NCBI GenBank assembly: GCA_033816765.1
Contig: CM066290.1
Location: 3,224,001-3,288,000 of the forward strand
Direction: 5' to 3'
Source of the DNA: Nothopassalora personata
Taxonomy: Eukaryota > Ascomycota > Dothideomycetes > Mycosphaerellales > Mycosphaerellaceae
Length of the DNA stretch: 64,000 nucleotides
Positions 47,017 through 58,264 of the stretch are shown here, in pieces. The notes under the pieces were generated by a model that was not told where the DNA came from, made no database searches, and worked only from the letters and a program-made list of their open reading frames with translations. Each line of letters begins with the position of its first letter. Position 1 is the first letter of the stretch. The translations under genes were made by a program, and so were the position numbers.

Positions 47017-48011
47017 ATGGCCAGTTTAGCAGGCACTGCTGTCCCTTTCAAATGGCCAGGAAACGCTAAAACGGCCATCGCATTGACCCTTGACAACATG
47101 GGCGAAGCTGCTGACCTTAACCGAGGTTTATGGCCCGAATCCGCCCCCGTCGGATCTCACTACTCGGTCACAGAGGCACTGCCCAAGATTCTGGCCTTGC
47201 TGGAGAAATACGATGTTCATATCACTTATTTCATCGAGTCGTGGAATCTCAAGCACTACGGCGATGCAATTGCTGACCAGATCGCCAAGGCTGGCCATGA
47301 GGTTGCTTGGCATGGATGGCAGCACGAAGCATGGAGCAAGCTGAGTGAAGGCGAGGAACGCGCTAATTTCGAGCGTAGCTTTGGAGACGATGGAATTCGA
47401 GGCTTCTGTACTGGAACCGGGCGTGGCAAAGTGTTGCCGTATCGAGGCTTTCGGCCTCCCGGTGGCCAGATTCATGGTGACAGGACGCTAGCGTTGTGCC
47501 GGGAGTATGGGTTAGGCTACGTCAGTCCTGCTGCGGAAAAGGCCGCGATTGTGAAGGTGGATGGCGATGGGGATGGTCGACGGCATAGCATTGTTGTTCT
47601 ACCGTTTCGGTGGCGGACAGGTAAGTACCGGCCGGATGCACAGGTCCTCGCCGAATTGAGCTAATCCGCACAGTCGATGCCACATATTATATGGAGCAAT
47701 TCTCAGGACTCCGTACGACGAAGGGTATGCAGAAAGAGGTCATGACTGAACGCCAGCTTGTGGAAAGTTATAAGAAGGAAATCGACAGCGCGACCGATAG
47801 TGGCCAATTCTTATCACTACTCTTCCACCCGTTCCTGACAAACACCACAGCGCGACTCGAGGCTATGGAAGAGATTTTGCAGTACCTGGCCATGAGACGA
47901 GATCAAGGACTCATCTGGCTGGACCGCTGCCGCGATATCGATACCTTCTGTCGCCAGAACCCAAGGAGTGTGGCGCAGGATCCGGAGTATGATACCACGG
48001 AATGGAGATGA
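47017..48011 (+). CDS. Polysaccharide deacetylase (NodB-like) family protein
   Basis: Exons 47017-47620 and 47674-48011 encode 313 aa; the 53-nt intron (GTAAGT...CACAG) keeps frame. The NodB-type barrel is recognisable: AIALTLDNMGEAADLNRG in place of the classical TFDDG motif, GHEVAWHGWQHEAW supplying the metal-binding His pair, and YRGFRPPGG as the motif-3 arginine loop. The helix DVHITYFIESWNLKHYG after motif 1 also fits. There is no signal peptide, so the protein is probably intracellular. The second Asp of motif 1 is replaced, so the substrate may not be chitin; some relatives act on other amides. The C-terminal half of exon 2 is helical. Confidence 0.88.
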
Positions 48012-49197
48012 TCTAAGGATTCATTCGACCCGCTAGAAGTTTGTTGCGGAGTCGCGCGTCCTTTGCACAGTCCACTAAACTTCGGGGCTGATAGGTCAAA
48101 TATTACTTACTGGTGTCGCCTAAGCAACAGTTAGATTTTCATTGGGCTGTGCTGTGCACTTATGGCTCGAAATCGAAGCTGAGTCTCCGAGTACAGTACT
48201 GTACTACGTGGCCTTGCGGGTCTACAAATAGAATCCAGACCAGGTTCATTGATGATTGCCGAGGCGAGCCGAGCCAGGGCAAGCAGGGCAGGATCCAAAC
48301 CAGATTGACGATGATCAGAACCTGCAGGGCGAAGGCGTCGTATCGCTTCTTCATAAATTGTTACCGTAGCACGACGCGCGACACCCTAGTGTGCTGCTAC
48401 TGTTCAAAGCGGCATTCGATGTTGTGAATAGGTGGTGAACAGGTGGTGGCATGGCGAAGGCAGCAATCGTTGGGAGTGTATACGTTATCAAAAAAAGACA
48501 ACTGCAATGCAAGCGCTGAAGCGTCAATGCTCAATGTCCTCCTATTACTGCTCGCTCCAGTGGCATTCATACTGTACGCTGCTGGACTGGACCAATGTTC
48601 CACAACGACGAAGTGGTATCTCATCTCAGTCAGTGGCATTTGCAGATTTGGGCCATGTTTATGCTACGTATGGTGGCGTGGGGCATGGATATTTCTGAGG
48701 CAGCTTTGTGTGGAAGGTGCGAGCGAGGGTGGCGATCCCGTGGTACAGTGGGGCAAGGGCGGACCGGACTCCTAACGAATCATACGACGGAGCGTCGGCA
48801 CAGCGAAAACACATCGCTCGCCTCGCTTGAAGTTTGTTTGTGGGTGGATGTTAGAGTTCAGAGGCTCTGCGCAGAGTCTGGTGGCGACTATGTCATCAAC
48901 TTTCTGATTGGCGCCGCATCGACGTATGTTGTCGACGAGCATCATAGTATACCTCACTTCACATCTGCTGCCATCTGGTAACGCGGCAAGAAGCAGCGTG
49001 ACCCATTGAGCCAATGGTCGACCTCATGAATCTGCGTAGGCATCATAGATTGGTCGATGGCCAGCAGCTAGACAGACGATGGGCCACCATGCCTCTCTAC
49101 AAAATGATCGGTGCAGGCCGGGGAGTGCATGGCACCCTCCATTGATATACCTAGGACCCAGCTCAGAATGCACGGCACACATCTCCACACAGACATC
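48012..49197. other. Gene-free interval
   Basis: The interval lies between the deacetylase and catalase genes. Overlapping ORFs of 60-130 codons occur on the plus strand at 48400-48980, none with a recognisable family. The catalase frame is open back to 49111, with in-frame ATGs at 49129 and 49168. Confidence 0.45.
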
Positions 49198-51181
49198 ATG
49201 GCACCATCAGCGACAGCACACTCAGCAGACGGTGGCCGCCCTGGCGACATCCACCGCGATTACAATGACGACAGGAATGCCTCCTCTGAGGACACTGTCT
49301 ATTGCACCAGCAATGGCGTCCCCATGCCACACCCTTACGAGACTCAGAGAGTCGGCGACAATGGACCTCTGCTCCTCCAGGATTTCCACTTGGTGGACCT
49401 ACTCTCCCACTTCGACCGGGAGCGTATTCCAGAGCGCGTCGTTCACGCAAAGGGCGGAGGTGCCCACGGTTACTACCAGACGACCGATCCCCTGGATGAT
49501 CTCTGCTTAGCAGACATCTTCCAGGCTGGCAAGAAGTGCCCCGTCACGGTGCGCTTCTCTACAGTCGGTGGCGAGTCTGGCTCTCACGACTGCGCGCGTG
49601 ACCCACGTGGCTTTTCGGTCAAGTTCCGCACTGAGGAGGGGAACTGGGATATGGTGGCGAACAACACGCCGGTGAGTAACATCAGGTCCAGGAGCCGCGG
49701 TGGGATACCTGAGACGCACTCAGAACAGTCATGGCTTCTGCCCTTGCTTTCCTAAGACATCCACAGGCTAATCTACGTCACCTTCTAGGTGTTCTTCCTC
49801 CGCGATCCCGCCAAGTTCCCTCACTTCATTCACACACAGAAGCGCGATCCCGCCACCCATTTGACCCATGCCGACGACTCGACCATGTTTTGGGACTACC
49901 TCAGCCAGAACCCCGAGTCGGTCCATCAGGTCCTCATTCTCATGGGCGATCGCGGTATTCCAGACGGCTGGCGTAAGATGCATGGCTATGCTGGTCACAC
50001 TCTGAAGCTTGTCAACAAGAAGGGCGATTGGGTTTACGCTCAGGTAGGATAGCCGGACATTTCGACGGTACCTTATGGCTAACGGCAAAATAGATGCACA
50101 TGAAGTCCAAGCAGGGAACTGGCTTCATCACACAAGAGGATTCAGCAAACTACTCCCCCGATTATGCTCAGGTAAGGCATAAAGTCAATCCTTGAATGGC
50201 AGTACCATATGACTAACGGCTGCACAGAAGGACTTGTACGAGGCCATCGAGAAGGGTGACTACCCAGGCTGGGACGTTGAATTCCAGACCATGACTCCAA
50301 AGCAGGCTGAGGACCTCTGGGAGACTCAGAAGATCAATGTTTTTGACTTGACCCATGTCTGGCCGCAGAAGCAGTTCCCACGCCGCAAGGTTGGCGAGTT
50401 CTTCCTGAACGAGAATGTTAAAAACTATTTTGCTGAGATTGAACAAATTGCATTCAATCCTGCACACTTGGTACCTGGTGAGTTTAATAGATTTTTTGCC
50501 GTATCCGAGGCTTCAGATTAACTTGTTTTACTTCCAGGTATCGAGCCATCTGCCGACCCAGTCCTGCAGTCACGACTATTCTCCTATCCAGATACTCACC
50601 GCCACCGCATCGGTGTCAACTACCAACAGCTACCAATCAACGCACCACGCGTGCCATACAGAATCGCCAACTACCAACGTGACGGTCCTATGGCATACAA
50701 CAACCAGGGCTCACGACCAGCGTACCTCAGCTCAATCCAGCCCAACCAATTCAGGCAGCGCACCGTCAACCTGGACAAAACACACGGTCATTTCACCGGT
50801 GATGCTGTAACATTCTTGTCCGAGATCCGACCAGAGGACTTCAACGCACCACGTGCCCTATGGGAGCGTGTCTGGGATGATGGTGCTCGCGAGCGTTTCA
50901 TCAACAATGTATCCGGTCACATGAGCAACTGCACAAAAGAGGAGATCATTAAGAGACAGATTGCCATCTTCCGCGAGGTGTCGGATGACCTGGCCACGCG
51001 CGTTGAGAAGGCGACTGGTGTGAAGGGATATGATGGTATCGCTGGCCTTACCTTCAACGGTGAGCACAATGGTATGGCCAAGGATCCAAGCCTGCGCGGG
51101 GCGAACGGCATGTTGGACAAGCAGTCGATGGCTATCAACAATGGTGCGCCTCAGGCTGGCACGCATGTCAAGGTTCACTAG
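49198..51181 (+). CDS. Monofunctional haem catalase, small-subunit type
   Basis: It converts hydrogen peroxide to water and oxygen. Exons 49198-49671, 49789-50043, 50094-50171, 50228-50477 and 50538-51181 encode 566 aa; all four introns keep frame. The active-site block is [20 protein letters not shown] with the distal His. The distal Asn region is [20 protein letters not shown] with [20 protein letters not shown]. The proximal haem signature [14 protein letters not shown] carries the ligand Tyr. The N-terminus looks like neither a signal peptide nor a mitochondrial leader, and the C-terminus HVKVH is not a peroxisomal SKL-type signal. I chose MAPSATAHS at 49198; upstream in-frame ATGs at 49129 and 49168 would add 23 or 10 residues. 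Confidence 0.96.
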
Positions 51182-51413
51182 ATTTTGTGTCGGGTTTTGT
51201 AATGATTGAACGTACTGTACAGAGGTGGATTATTATGCAGTTTATGAAGGATAAAGTAGTCGTATTTCTCACAAATTTCTCTCTCGTCAGATTTTGTCTT
51301 TGAAGCTGTCATAATGCTACTTCTCCTCAGTTGTCGAAATGCAGTGTCTTTTACGCTGAGATGCCCTTGAAGTTTCAACCCCAGACTTCCAAGTTCCCTC
51401 ATAAGCTCGCACA

Positions 51414-51587
51414 ATGACCGTACAACAAGCTGCCTCAGATTCGCTCGCATCTCATAAAGATAGTTCGCCTCGGAAGACAGAAGAGCCCCATCGCCAGTAC
51501 GGACCGCGGATTGGCCTCCCCGTCCCCATCAGCATGAACATATCCACCCCGGTCCTCCTCTCATCGTCCAAAGTCCACAGGCTATGA
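51414..51587 (+). CDS. Possible short ORF, unknown
   Basis: This is a 57-codon frame with a fair start context (ACAATGACC). The text MTVQQAASDSLASHKDSSPR, then YGPRIGLPVPISMN, looks more protein-like than neighbouring frames. It could be a first exon of an unrecognised gene continuing toward 51640-51900, where another frame is Ser/Pro/Ala-rich. No splice pair could be proven. Confidence 0.25.
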   Translation: MTVQQAASDSLASHKDSSPRKTEEPHRQYGPRIGLPVPISMNISTPVLLSSSKVHRL

Positions 51588-52339
51588 ATCCGGTAGACCC
51601 GAGCTAATCACCCTCAAGACCGCATCGCATCATCCCAAACCGTGAATGTCCACCAAACCCATAACCGCATGCTATACCGAGAACATCGTCCGGCCCCCTC
51701 GACTGATACGGCGGCACCTCCCTCGCAAGCCTCACGACCTGCGCAGCACGCCACATCGCCAGCCTCGCGTTCTTCGTCGTGGCCCAAGAATAAGGTTGAG
51801 GGGGCTGGTGGTGGGATCGCCGCGCCTCTCTGCCTCTGCCTCTGCCTCTTCATCATTTTCCGGCGAAAACGTGGAATCTCGTTAGAACTCGTGGGCAGCC
51901 TAGGCTTATTGTGAGGACCTCGCGGGAGATTGCTGTTGCTGCGGGAGGGGTGTGGAAAATTCTTCCGGCGGTGCGGACGGCTTGGAGGAGGTTCTGGTGG
52001 GGTGTTGAAGCCATGGGTGCGGGGGGGGGGGCGTTTGGTTGAAGGGCCGGTTGGGAGGGGAGGGAGGAAGGGCCGCTTTTGGTGATGATGGCTTATTTGT
52101 TGGTGGCTTGCAGCTTTGGCCTGCGAGGCCGGCGAGGAGGAGGGTGCGGGCTATGCGAGAGTCGCAGTCATCTGGTAGACAGCGCAGGAGGTCTTTGATG
52201 GCTAATAGATCACGGGGTGAGAGTGGCTGCGGCCGCAAGGCCTGTTCTGCTGGTGGGACGGCGGATCGCCACAACTATGGAGAGGGCGCTAGCCAGGCGT
52301 CGCGGCAAGCTGGTAGGGGTAGGGAGGGTTCAGCGTGCG
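51588..52339. other. Unassigned interval with G11 run
   Basis: A minus-strand frame (52274-51906) begins with the coding-like PRDLLAIKDLLRCLPDDCDS and continues as a Pro/Ser/Gln-rich tail. It has no ATG that fits and no recognised family. A run of eleven G (52021-52031) lies inside it. It may be the remnant of a 3' exon; nothing firmer can be said. Confidence 0.3.
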
Positions 52340-53580
52340 ATGTAAAGGGCTTCTCGTATTTTGGCTATGGCGGTGTGCATGTCGTGCTCGAAAAGATGAT
52401 GTACCAGCCTTGCAGAGGTGTCAGCAACGTTCCCCTATAAATGGTGTGGTCACAACTTACCTGTTGTACGATTATTGCACTCATCAAGCTTCGCCACTCG
52501 ACGCTGCTCGAGGGCATTTCCATAGTCACCGGGTGCAGGAACGATTTTTGTATGGCCTCCACGCCGTCGAATTTGCCAACACGTTGAAGGGCTGTGACAA
52601 GCTGCTCTCTGCATTCTCCATCTTCCTTTTGAAGCCACTGAAAGATGTGGTATCGATCCGAATCATGCAGGCTTGCAGATATTGTAGCTCAGGGATGACA
52701 CTCACTATTGTCATCCTCAAGCAAGCGGTTTGGAGCAACTCGTGCGATTTCGAGCAGAACAAGAAGTCTGAGGAACGGAAGGGATACCAAAGCACACGCA
52801 CCCAGCGCCAATGCGTGCGGCCAATAGCTCTGGCCTCGCATGGTCAGAGTCGAACGTAAAGGGATGGACCTTGAGGAGAACACCCAGACTTTCGGCAAAG
52901 GGGAATCTCGGGATTGATACATTCGACTTTGCCGTCTTGACAACCCATCTGCAAGATTTTGTCCCGCGGTTGTGGAAATAAGATATCCTGCATAGTCGAC
53001 AAAGGCATATATGGCTGATGTGGTGAGTCGCCCAGGGAGATCTGTTGCTCGTCTAGTGGCAACTCTTTGTTCTCACCGGAAGCATTCTGGTTCGCCTCGG
53101 GTTTTCGCTCAGTGGAACATTGTCCGGCAGAATTGATTGACCCGCTGACCTCGCGATCACTGTCCAGTTGGCTTATGTTGTTATTGACAGAGCGCGTCGC
53201 AACTGCTCCGTAGGGCATTCTACCGTAAGCTTGCAACATCACTGACATGTTCGCGTGTCATCGCATTTCAACTTCGAGATCACACAAGGATCACACGCCT
53301 TGATAGCGCGTTCACCCCGTCCGGTCAAGGCCCTTCGTCCCACTCGCAGCATTCTTTGTATGTGTTGCTTGATGACGCAGAAGCAGGTCTCTGGGATTCA
53401 AGCTTCGTGGACATTCCGAGCATTTGAATGTGCGTTCAATTCGGTCTAGCTGGAGTGAGTATCCACCACGCCAGCCGTGTTCCGAGGACTAAGCTTACGA
53501 GAACGCAGACGGCGACTGAGGTGGTCTGCGCGCTCATAGCGCTTGTTGCACAGTTGGCACACATGTAATGTCCTCTCCCG
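52340..53580 (-). pseudogene. Dead C2H2 + Zn2Cys6 transcription factor
   Basis: Reading the minus strand from about 53580 gives a first finger, HVCQLCNKRYERADHLSRRL, in which a zinc-ligand His appears changed to Arg. A second finger, RTFKCSECPRSLNPRDLLLR, follows at about 53450-53360. A Zn2Cys6 cluster comes next (ACDPCVISKLKCDDTRTC, then CCKLTVEC, about 53315-53205). The two fingers do not join in phase across the GTAAGC...CCAG intron. The cluster is one base out of phase with finger 2, at a GGGG run, and is cut by an in-frame TGA at 53241-53239. Further coding-like fragments continue to about 52350 (for example SARLVHHLFEHDMHTAIAKI). The two-domain plan is a known fungal regulator type; this copy is broken several times. 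Confidence 0.65.
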
Positions 53581-54265
53581 TGTCCTCGGAGGGTCGACCG
53601 CGTTCCGGACTTGCTACGATGATCACGCGGAAACACCGCACGGAGACCAGAGGAACCCTCCTGGCTACGGATCGTGGGCGTGCTTCGAAAGTCATATCCT
53701 TCGCGTACGGATGATGTGGGTGTGGGTTCTCATGCAGGCGCCCTCCGCATACTCCACCGGCCGCGACAGCCAAGCGACAGGAGTACGAGGGGTGCATGCA
53801 GTACCGAATGTATGGCTAGGGCGTCTTACGGCCAATGATACTGTGTCGGAAAGTTCAGCGGCAGCACTGTTTGAAGCCAATGCCTGATAAAATCGAAGGG
53901 TGAGCTGGATTGGTCGTGGAAGTCGTGATGTAGTATTGTACTGTCCTGTTGAAAGGGCACGAGTTCGATAGACAGGCTCAATTTCGTGGTCAGCAGAAAA
54001 GGATATATCGCCTTTGCTCGTGGATCTGCCGTGCGCTCGGCAGTACAATCCCAAGTCCTTGAGCTCGGCTGTTGTAATCGAGAGCCCGCTCAGCACGAAT
54101 CGTACCGCCCCAACAGAAGCGACACGGAAGTCTTGGATATGGCCGTGCAAGCAAGCTGGCAAGGTGTCAGTATGATACGCTGCTCTATGGCAGTCAATCG
54201 CGACTGTCGCAACGACGCTCTGGAACTCGTCCCAGGTCTCTGCCTCGAACCACTCAGATCTCGCA
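53581..54265. other. Interval between two dead genes
   Basis: A long minus-strand open frame (54342-53692) crosses this stretch but has no family resemblance. The region may contain the former divergent promoters of the transcription factor and the transporter. No intact gene is supported. Confidence 0.4.
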
Positions 54266-55590
54266 ATGGAGAAGAATCCAGACATCACGGTCGATAAGCA
54301 TGGAGTTGCTGTGGACAAAGACGGAGATCTGGCCAAAACCACTGCAACGACCTACCGCCATTGGAACGGTGACCATCTGACACCAAGTGCTGATCCAAGA
54401 GACCCATTGGACTTGCCGAAATGTACAAAACTGGTCTTCATTTTGTTGTTGCCAGCTTGTACAAGCATATGGTTTTGAGTGTAGCACACTGCTGACATGC
54501 AAAAAGTCTCCAGCGTCGGCCTTGCATTGGTGTCCGGATTCGGGGGCCTCCTGGAGTTCTATACACCACAAGACTCAGAGCGTGAGGAGGTCAGCCCGTG
54601 AACGGAGAAGCGGGATAGCGCGCCTACGCCGACATTACAGCGTTGATGACCTCTCCTACCGTGTCCATGGGTGTTGGTAATCTGGTCTTCATGCCGCTGG
54701 CCATCGCGATCGGGAGACGTCCAATTTACCTGAGTCCTTGCGCAACGCTCGTCGTAGCTGCTATCGGCGCAGCATACGTCAAGGACTACAACCAACACCT
54801 TGTGGTGTGCATGATCCTTGGCCTGGCTACGGGACAAAGCGAAGTCTTGGTCCCCATGAGTACGTTTGTAGGATATACATAACGCTTCGTGAGACGTAGC
54901 AAACACATTTCTCGTGATGACGCTACGGTGCGTCGATCCCCAATGACTTTCGTAGAGGTACACTGACACGGGAGTAGTGATCCAGGAGATACAATTTCTT
55001 CATGGGCGATCCGCATTTCTCATGTGGCAGAGCGCGCTTCAGACTGTTCTCACGGCCGTGTATGTGCTCTTCGCCTCAACTATAGCCGGCAAGATTGGTC
55101 CCGGCAATTGGTATATACTCGGCCGAGGTAGGACAGCGGTCATTCTGGTTGCTTCAATCTTCCTGTGCACGGAGACGAAATACGGCGGTTCGCTGGCTGC
55201 GTATGGACTGACGTTGGAGACCAATGATGTGGAGGGCCTTTCCAATGCCCTAGTGCTTGCCACTGCTTGGGCGTAGTGCTGAGCGTTCTGCCCTCGATTT
55301 GTCACGTTACCAGGCTCGAACGATGTGTTCTGACATGAGCCTGTCTGTCAACAGGCCAGACCGGAGAAAGGGCGAATATACCGTCTTGCGTACCTTTCAA
55401 GATCTGCTCTCTCTGAACGTCTTCTTGGCATTCAGCCTGAATGACTTGACGCTTGGTGTCACTATTACGCCTGGCCAAATCGTCACAGCTCTGGGCGCTC
55501 TTCCCCATGCCTGGCATTGGCCATTGCTCGAACGCATCTCTTGTGCAACAGAGCCCCCCGCCGCAACCGGCTTGTACAGTAGCAGGTGAT
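54266..55590 (+). pseudogene. Dead MFS transporter
   Basis: The plus strand carries, in order and in changing frames, the parts of a fungal major-facilitator drug/sugar-type transporter. These are a hydrophilic N-terminus with DPRDPLDLPKCTKLVFILLL, a stop at 54476-54478, SVGLALVSGFGGLLEFYTPQ, TSPTVSMGVGNLVFMPLAIA followed by IGRRPIYL (the loop motif), FLMWQSALQTVLTAVYVLFA, IFLCTETKYGGSLAAYG and LSLNVFLAFSLNDLTLGVTI. The second half of the protein is missing. The relic ends about 100 bp before foldback repeats. At least three frame changes are needed, so it cannot make a working carrier. Confidence 0.75.
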
Positions 55591-55699
55591 TTTTTAGGTC
55601 GCGTGAACCGTGCATTGAACTAATGCACGGCGGCAGCGGCGCGTGGACAGCTAGACTAATACTTGTTAGATGCCACTTATTTTTGTTTTCAGCATCACA

Positions 55700-55926
55700 A
55701 CGCTTGCGTATAGATCTACGTTAGGATTAGCTTCTACGTGTTCCGAGAAGGTAATATCGCAGCAATCACATTAATACCGGCGCGTACCGCGCGGCTACCG
55801 CTGACGCACGGTCCACTATACCTCAGATATCAGCACTGTACCGCGCCGGTATTGACGTGATCGCTAACGATATTTTCTTAGCGAAACACGTAGAAGCTAA
55901 GCCTAAAGTAGGTCTATGCGCAAGCG
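55700..55926. mobile_element. Foldback element related to R2
   Basis: Two inverted arms of about 100 bp face each other. The left arm begins CGCTTGCGTATAGATCTACG and runs through AGCTTCTACGTGTT to ATACCGGCGCG. The right arm read on the minus strand begins GCGCTTGCGCATAGACCTAC and runs through the same landmarks. Identity is roughly 80 per cent by eye. The GGCGCGTACCGCGCGGCTA core resembles the units inside 4113-4602. There is no ORF. Confidence 0.7.
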
Positions 55927-57543
55927 CTGTGTACAAAGACAAGGTGTATCCAGCTAAGTATTATTTCAATCTGCTTTAGCTGCCCGCGCGCCGCTGCCGC
56001 CGGTAGGGGTGTTGTTGCCAACAAGTGGATACCGCCAAGAGCATGAAAGTCCGCGTGCATGCTCAGATATACTGTGGTTGGCAACCTCCTTCGGCAACAA
56101 ACCCCGAACACCCCTAGGGCCCGCCGGAGCATTAGCGCGACGCACGCTCCACGCCACCTCAAAAATCAGCAGAGCCTTGGTCGCTCAGCCTTGGGAGTAC
56201 GCGAATCCCAGACAAGGAGATCACCGCACAGGTCTTCACCCCAGCGATGGCCAGGCTATTCCAGCCAGCCCATCCCAGCATCAATGCATCCTAACCACTC
56301 GGAGCCCATGCTGGGATCCTGACCTCATCTCTGAAGATCCACTCTTCCGAAGCCACATGCGAGCCTTTGCAGACAATGAGACCAGCGGTGAATAGCTCGC
56401 TGCAAATATCGATATTCGCGCGCATATTCGCACCTACGATGCGAAGCATTTGAATTAGGATAAACAACGCGCGCACTCTCATATATTATGTTATAAAATC
56501 AAGTAGTAGTGGTGCTTAGAAGTCCTATTTAAATCTTAGACGCTTCGCCAACGCTCGCTATGGACGGAACCATCCGACTGGCTAAGGGGCGCTAAACGGT
56601 GCTAATCAGAGCTAATCGGTGCCGAGTGGAGAAAGAAGCGACTAAGCTTCGAGCATACCCATAGCTAGCCCTCGTCCCTCTAGCATTAGCCGTAGACACG
56701 TGACAGACGTTACTGACGTTATTCGCGTGGATATCGTGTGCTTGGCGTTACCGTCTTGATGCCGCTGGCCACTAATATTACCGTCGTGATAACGGGATCG
56801 AGAACGAGCGCGTTAGCGCGCATCGGGTGTTTCTACTAGGACGCGCACCACCTCCGGCGGCGGTGTATTAGCGACAGTAAGGCTCGTATACGGTTGGTAA
56901 GATACTGGCAACACTATCTTATAGTCGTCTATATTGGTAGTGTTGCAATAGGTAATATATTAAGTAGATTGGGAAACTAAGAATAGTCGAAAAATAAGGT
57001 ATACGTCTACAACAACCCTAACACGTAAGACGCGATGATATTAGCTGAAGTTGATGCGATATTGATTGCCAACTAATACAGGACGATATGCGAGAGGATC
57101 CAAGGTGTGGGTAATGCCAGGGGAGGCGGGCCAGCTGAGGGTAGGGGAAGAGAGAGGTCAAGGTTGCTAAGGTAGATGTCAAGTTTCATTCAACTTGAGA
57201 ACCCAAACTTTATGGCGTCAAGAGATACGTGTTTCCAGCAAAGTTGTGTCTTACTAATGTGAGGCTTGAGTTGTGCATGGCGAGGAGCTTGATGCAGGTC
57301 TCGTTGTCGGAGACTACGTCGCTCCGGAAGTTGCCGAGACGATCCCCACGTGCCACTTTGCGTGTCGACTGATGCTGCCAAGTGCTGTCATTGATGGGCG
57401 AGACATGTGCTGTTATTGATGGACGAGGGGCCTTGGTACGGGACGATTCGGATGAGTGGAGATCCGAATAATAAACAATCGTGGCTACCGCCGGAAAGCA
57501 GAATCATAATGCGATTTAGGAGACACAACACGATTGCAACAGT
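55927..57543. other. Repeat-derived gene desert
   Basis: There is no gene here. At 55985-56170 an inverted pair around GGTAGGGGTGTTGTTGCC and CACCCCTAGGGCCCGCC is visible, followed by GCCACCTCAAAAATCAGC, which also ends the R2 unit near 4540. From 56400 to 57100 the DNA is rich in TAG/CTA and GCTAA words and looks like heavily mutated transposon sequence. Confidence 0.5.
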
Positions 57544-57700
57544 CTAGTATTGCGTTTTTTGCTCTATCGCCGCTTCAAGACGAGTAGGCATACTATCTAC
57601 GTCAGCGTTTATTTGCTCATATGTAATGTTCTCGAGACTCCTAAGAGCCTGCAAAGCAAGATTGCGACGAAGCTGCTGAGGGCCATTATCGAGCAATAAG
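57544..57700 (-). mobile_element. Tc1/mariner-type transposase C-terminal relic
   Basis: On the minus strand a short open stretch encodes LLLDNGPQQLRRNLALQALR, then ENITYEQINADVDSMPTRLE, ending AAIEQKTQY before a stop. The SMP-R-xx-AxI pattern followed by a C-terminal Tyr is the usual tail of Tc1/mariner (DDE) transposases. The catalytic DDE residues and the rest of the gene are absent. The call rests on this tail pattern only. Confidence 0.5.
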
Positions 57701-57963
57701 TTTGTTTTTGTTTTAGTCTATGTACGTCATTAATCCCGTTCATGACTACATACAGCGCGGATTACACCAAGAGCCCGTTAATGGAATCGAATCATTGTAA
57801 CACCGCTCACCCGCATGCTACTATCGTCGATAGCACTAGTACCGTAGTCATCGCCGTCATAGGGAGGCGAGCGGAGGGCCATTATCGGTTTTGCTGTCCG
57901 CCACTTGCGTGGGTATCGAAAGGGTAGCATCAGCAAAATGAGTCTATGGGTTGACTCCATTTT

Positions 57964-58264
57964 TGACTATGGGCAGACCCCAATCTAACTAATTAATCAA
58001 ATCCTATCCAATGGTGAGTACCCACCCCCTAGCCCTCCGCTGCACTTGGGTCCTCTTACGAGATCCTCTCTCCCTCCGGAGCCCCGCCTACCGTAGGCCC
58101 CTCCCAAGTTTGCTACGGCTACAGGAAAGATAGATGCTGTTAGCCCTCGCCGGGCGGGCATGCGCATTTGAAGTGCTAGAGAGCTAATCAAGTTTTGAGA
58201 GATGACTAAGATCGGGGTCCTGCCCGTAGTCGAAAATGGTGTCTGCCCATAGACTTTCCGACGG
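57964..58264 (-). mobile_element. Family R1 inverted-repeat element (copy iii)
   Basis: This is a second full-length-like copy of the R1 repeat, in inverse orientation to copy ii. The ends are GACTATGGGCAGAC (left) and GTCTGCCCATAGAC (right), an inverted pair with one mismatch. The interior matches copies i and ii. The minus-strand frame again reads MRMPARRGLTASIFPVAVAN and KCSGGLGGGY. Confidence 0.7.

Noticed and set aside
53692..54342. 216-codon minus-strand ORF
   Set aside because: Partly antisense to the transporter relic, with no recognisable domain.
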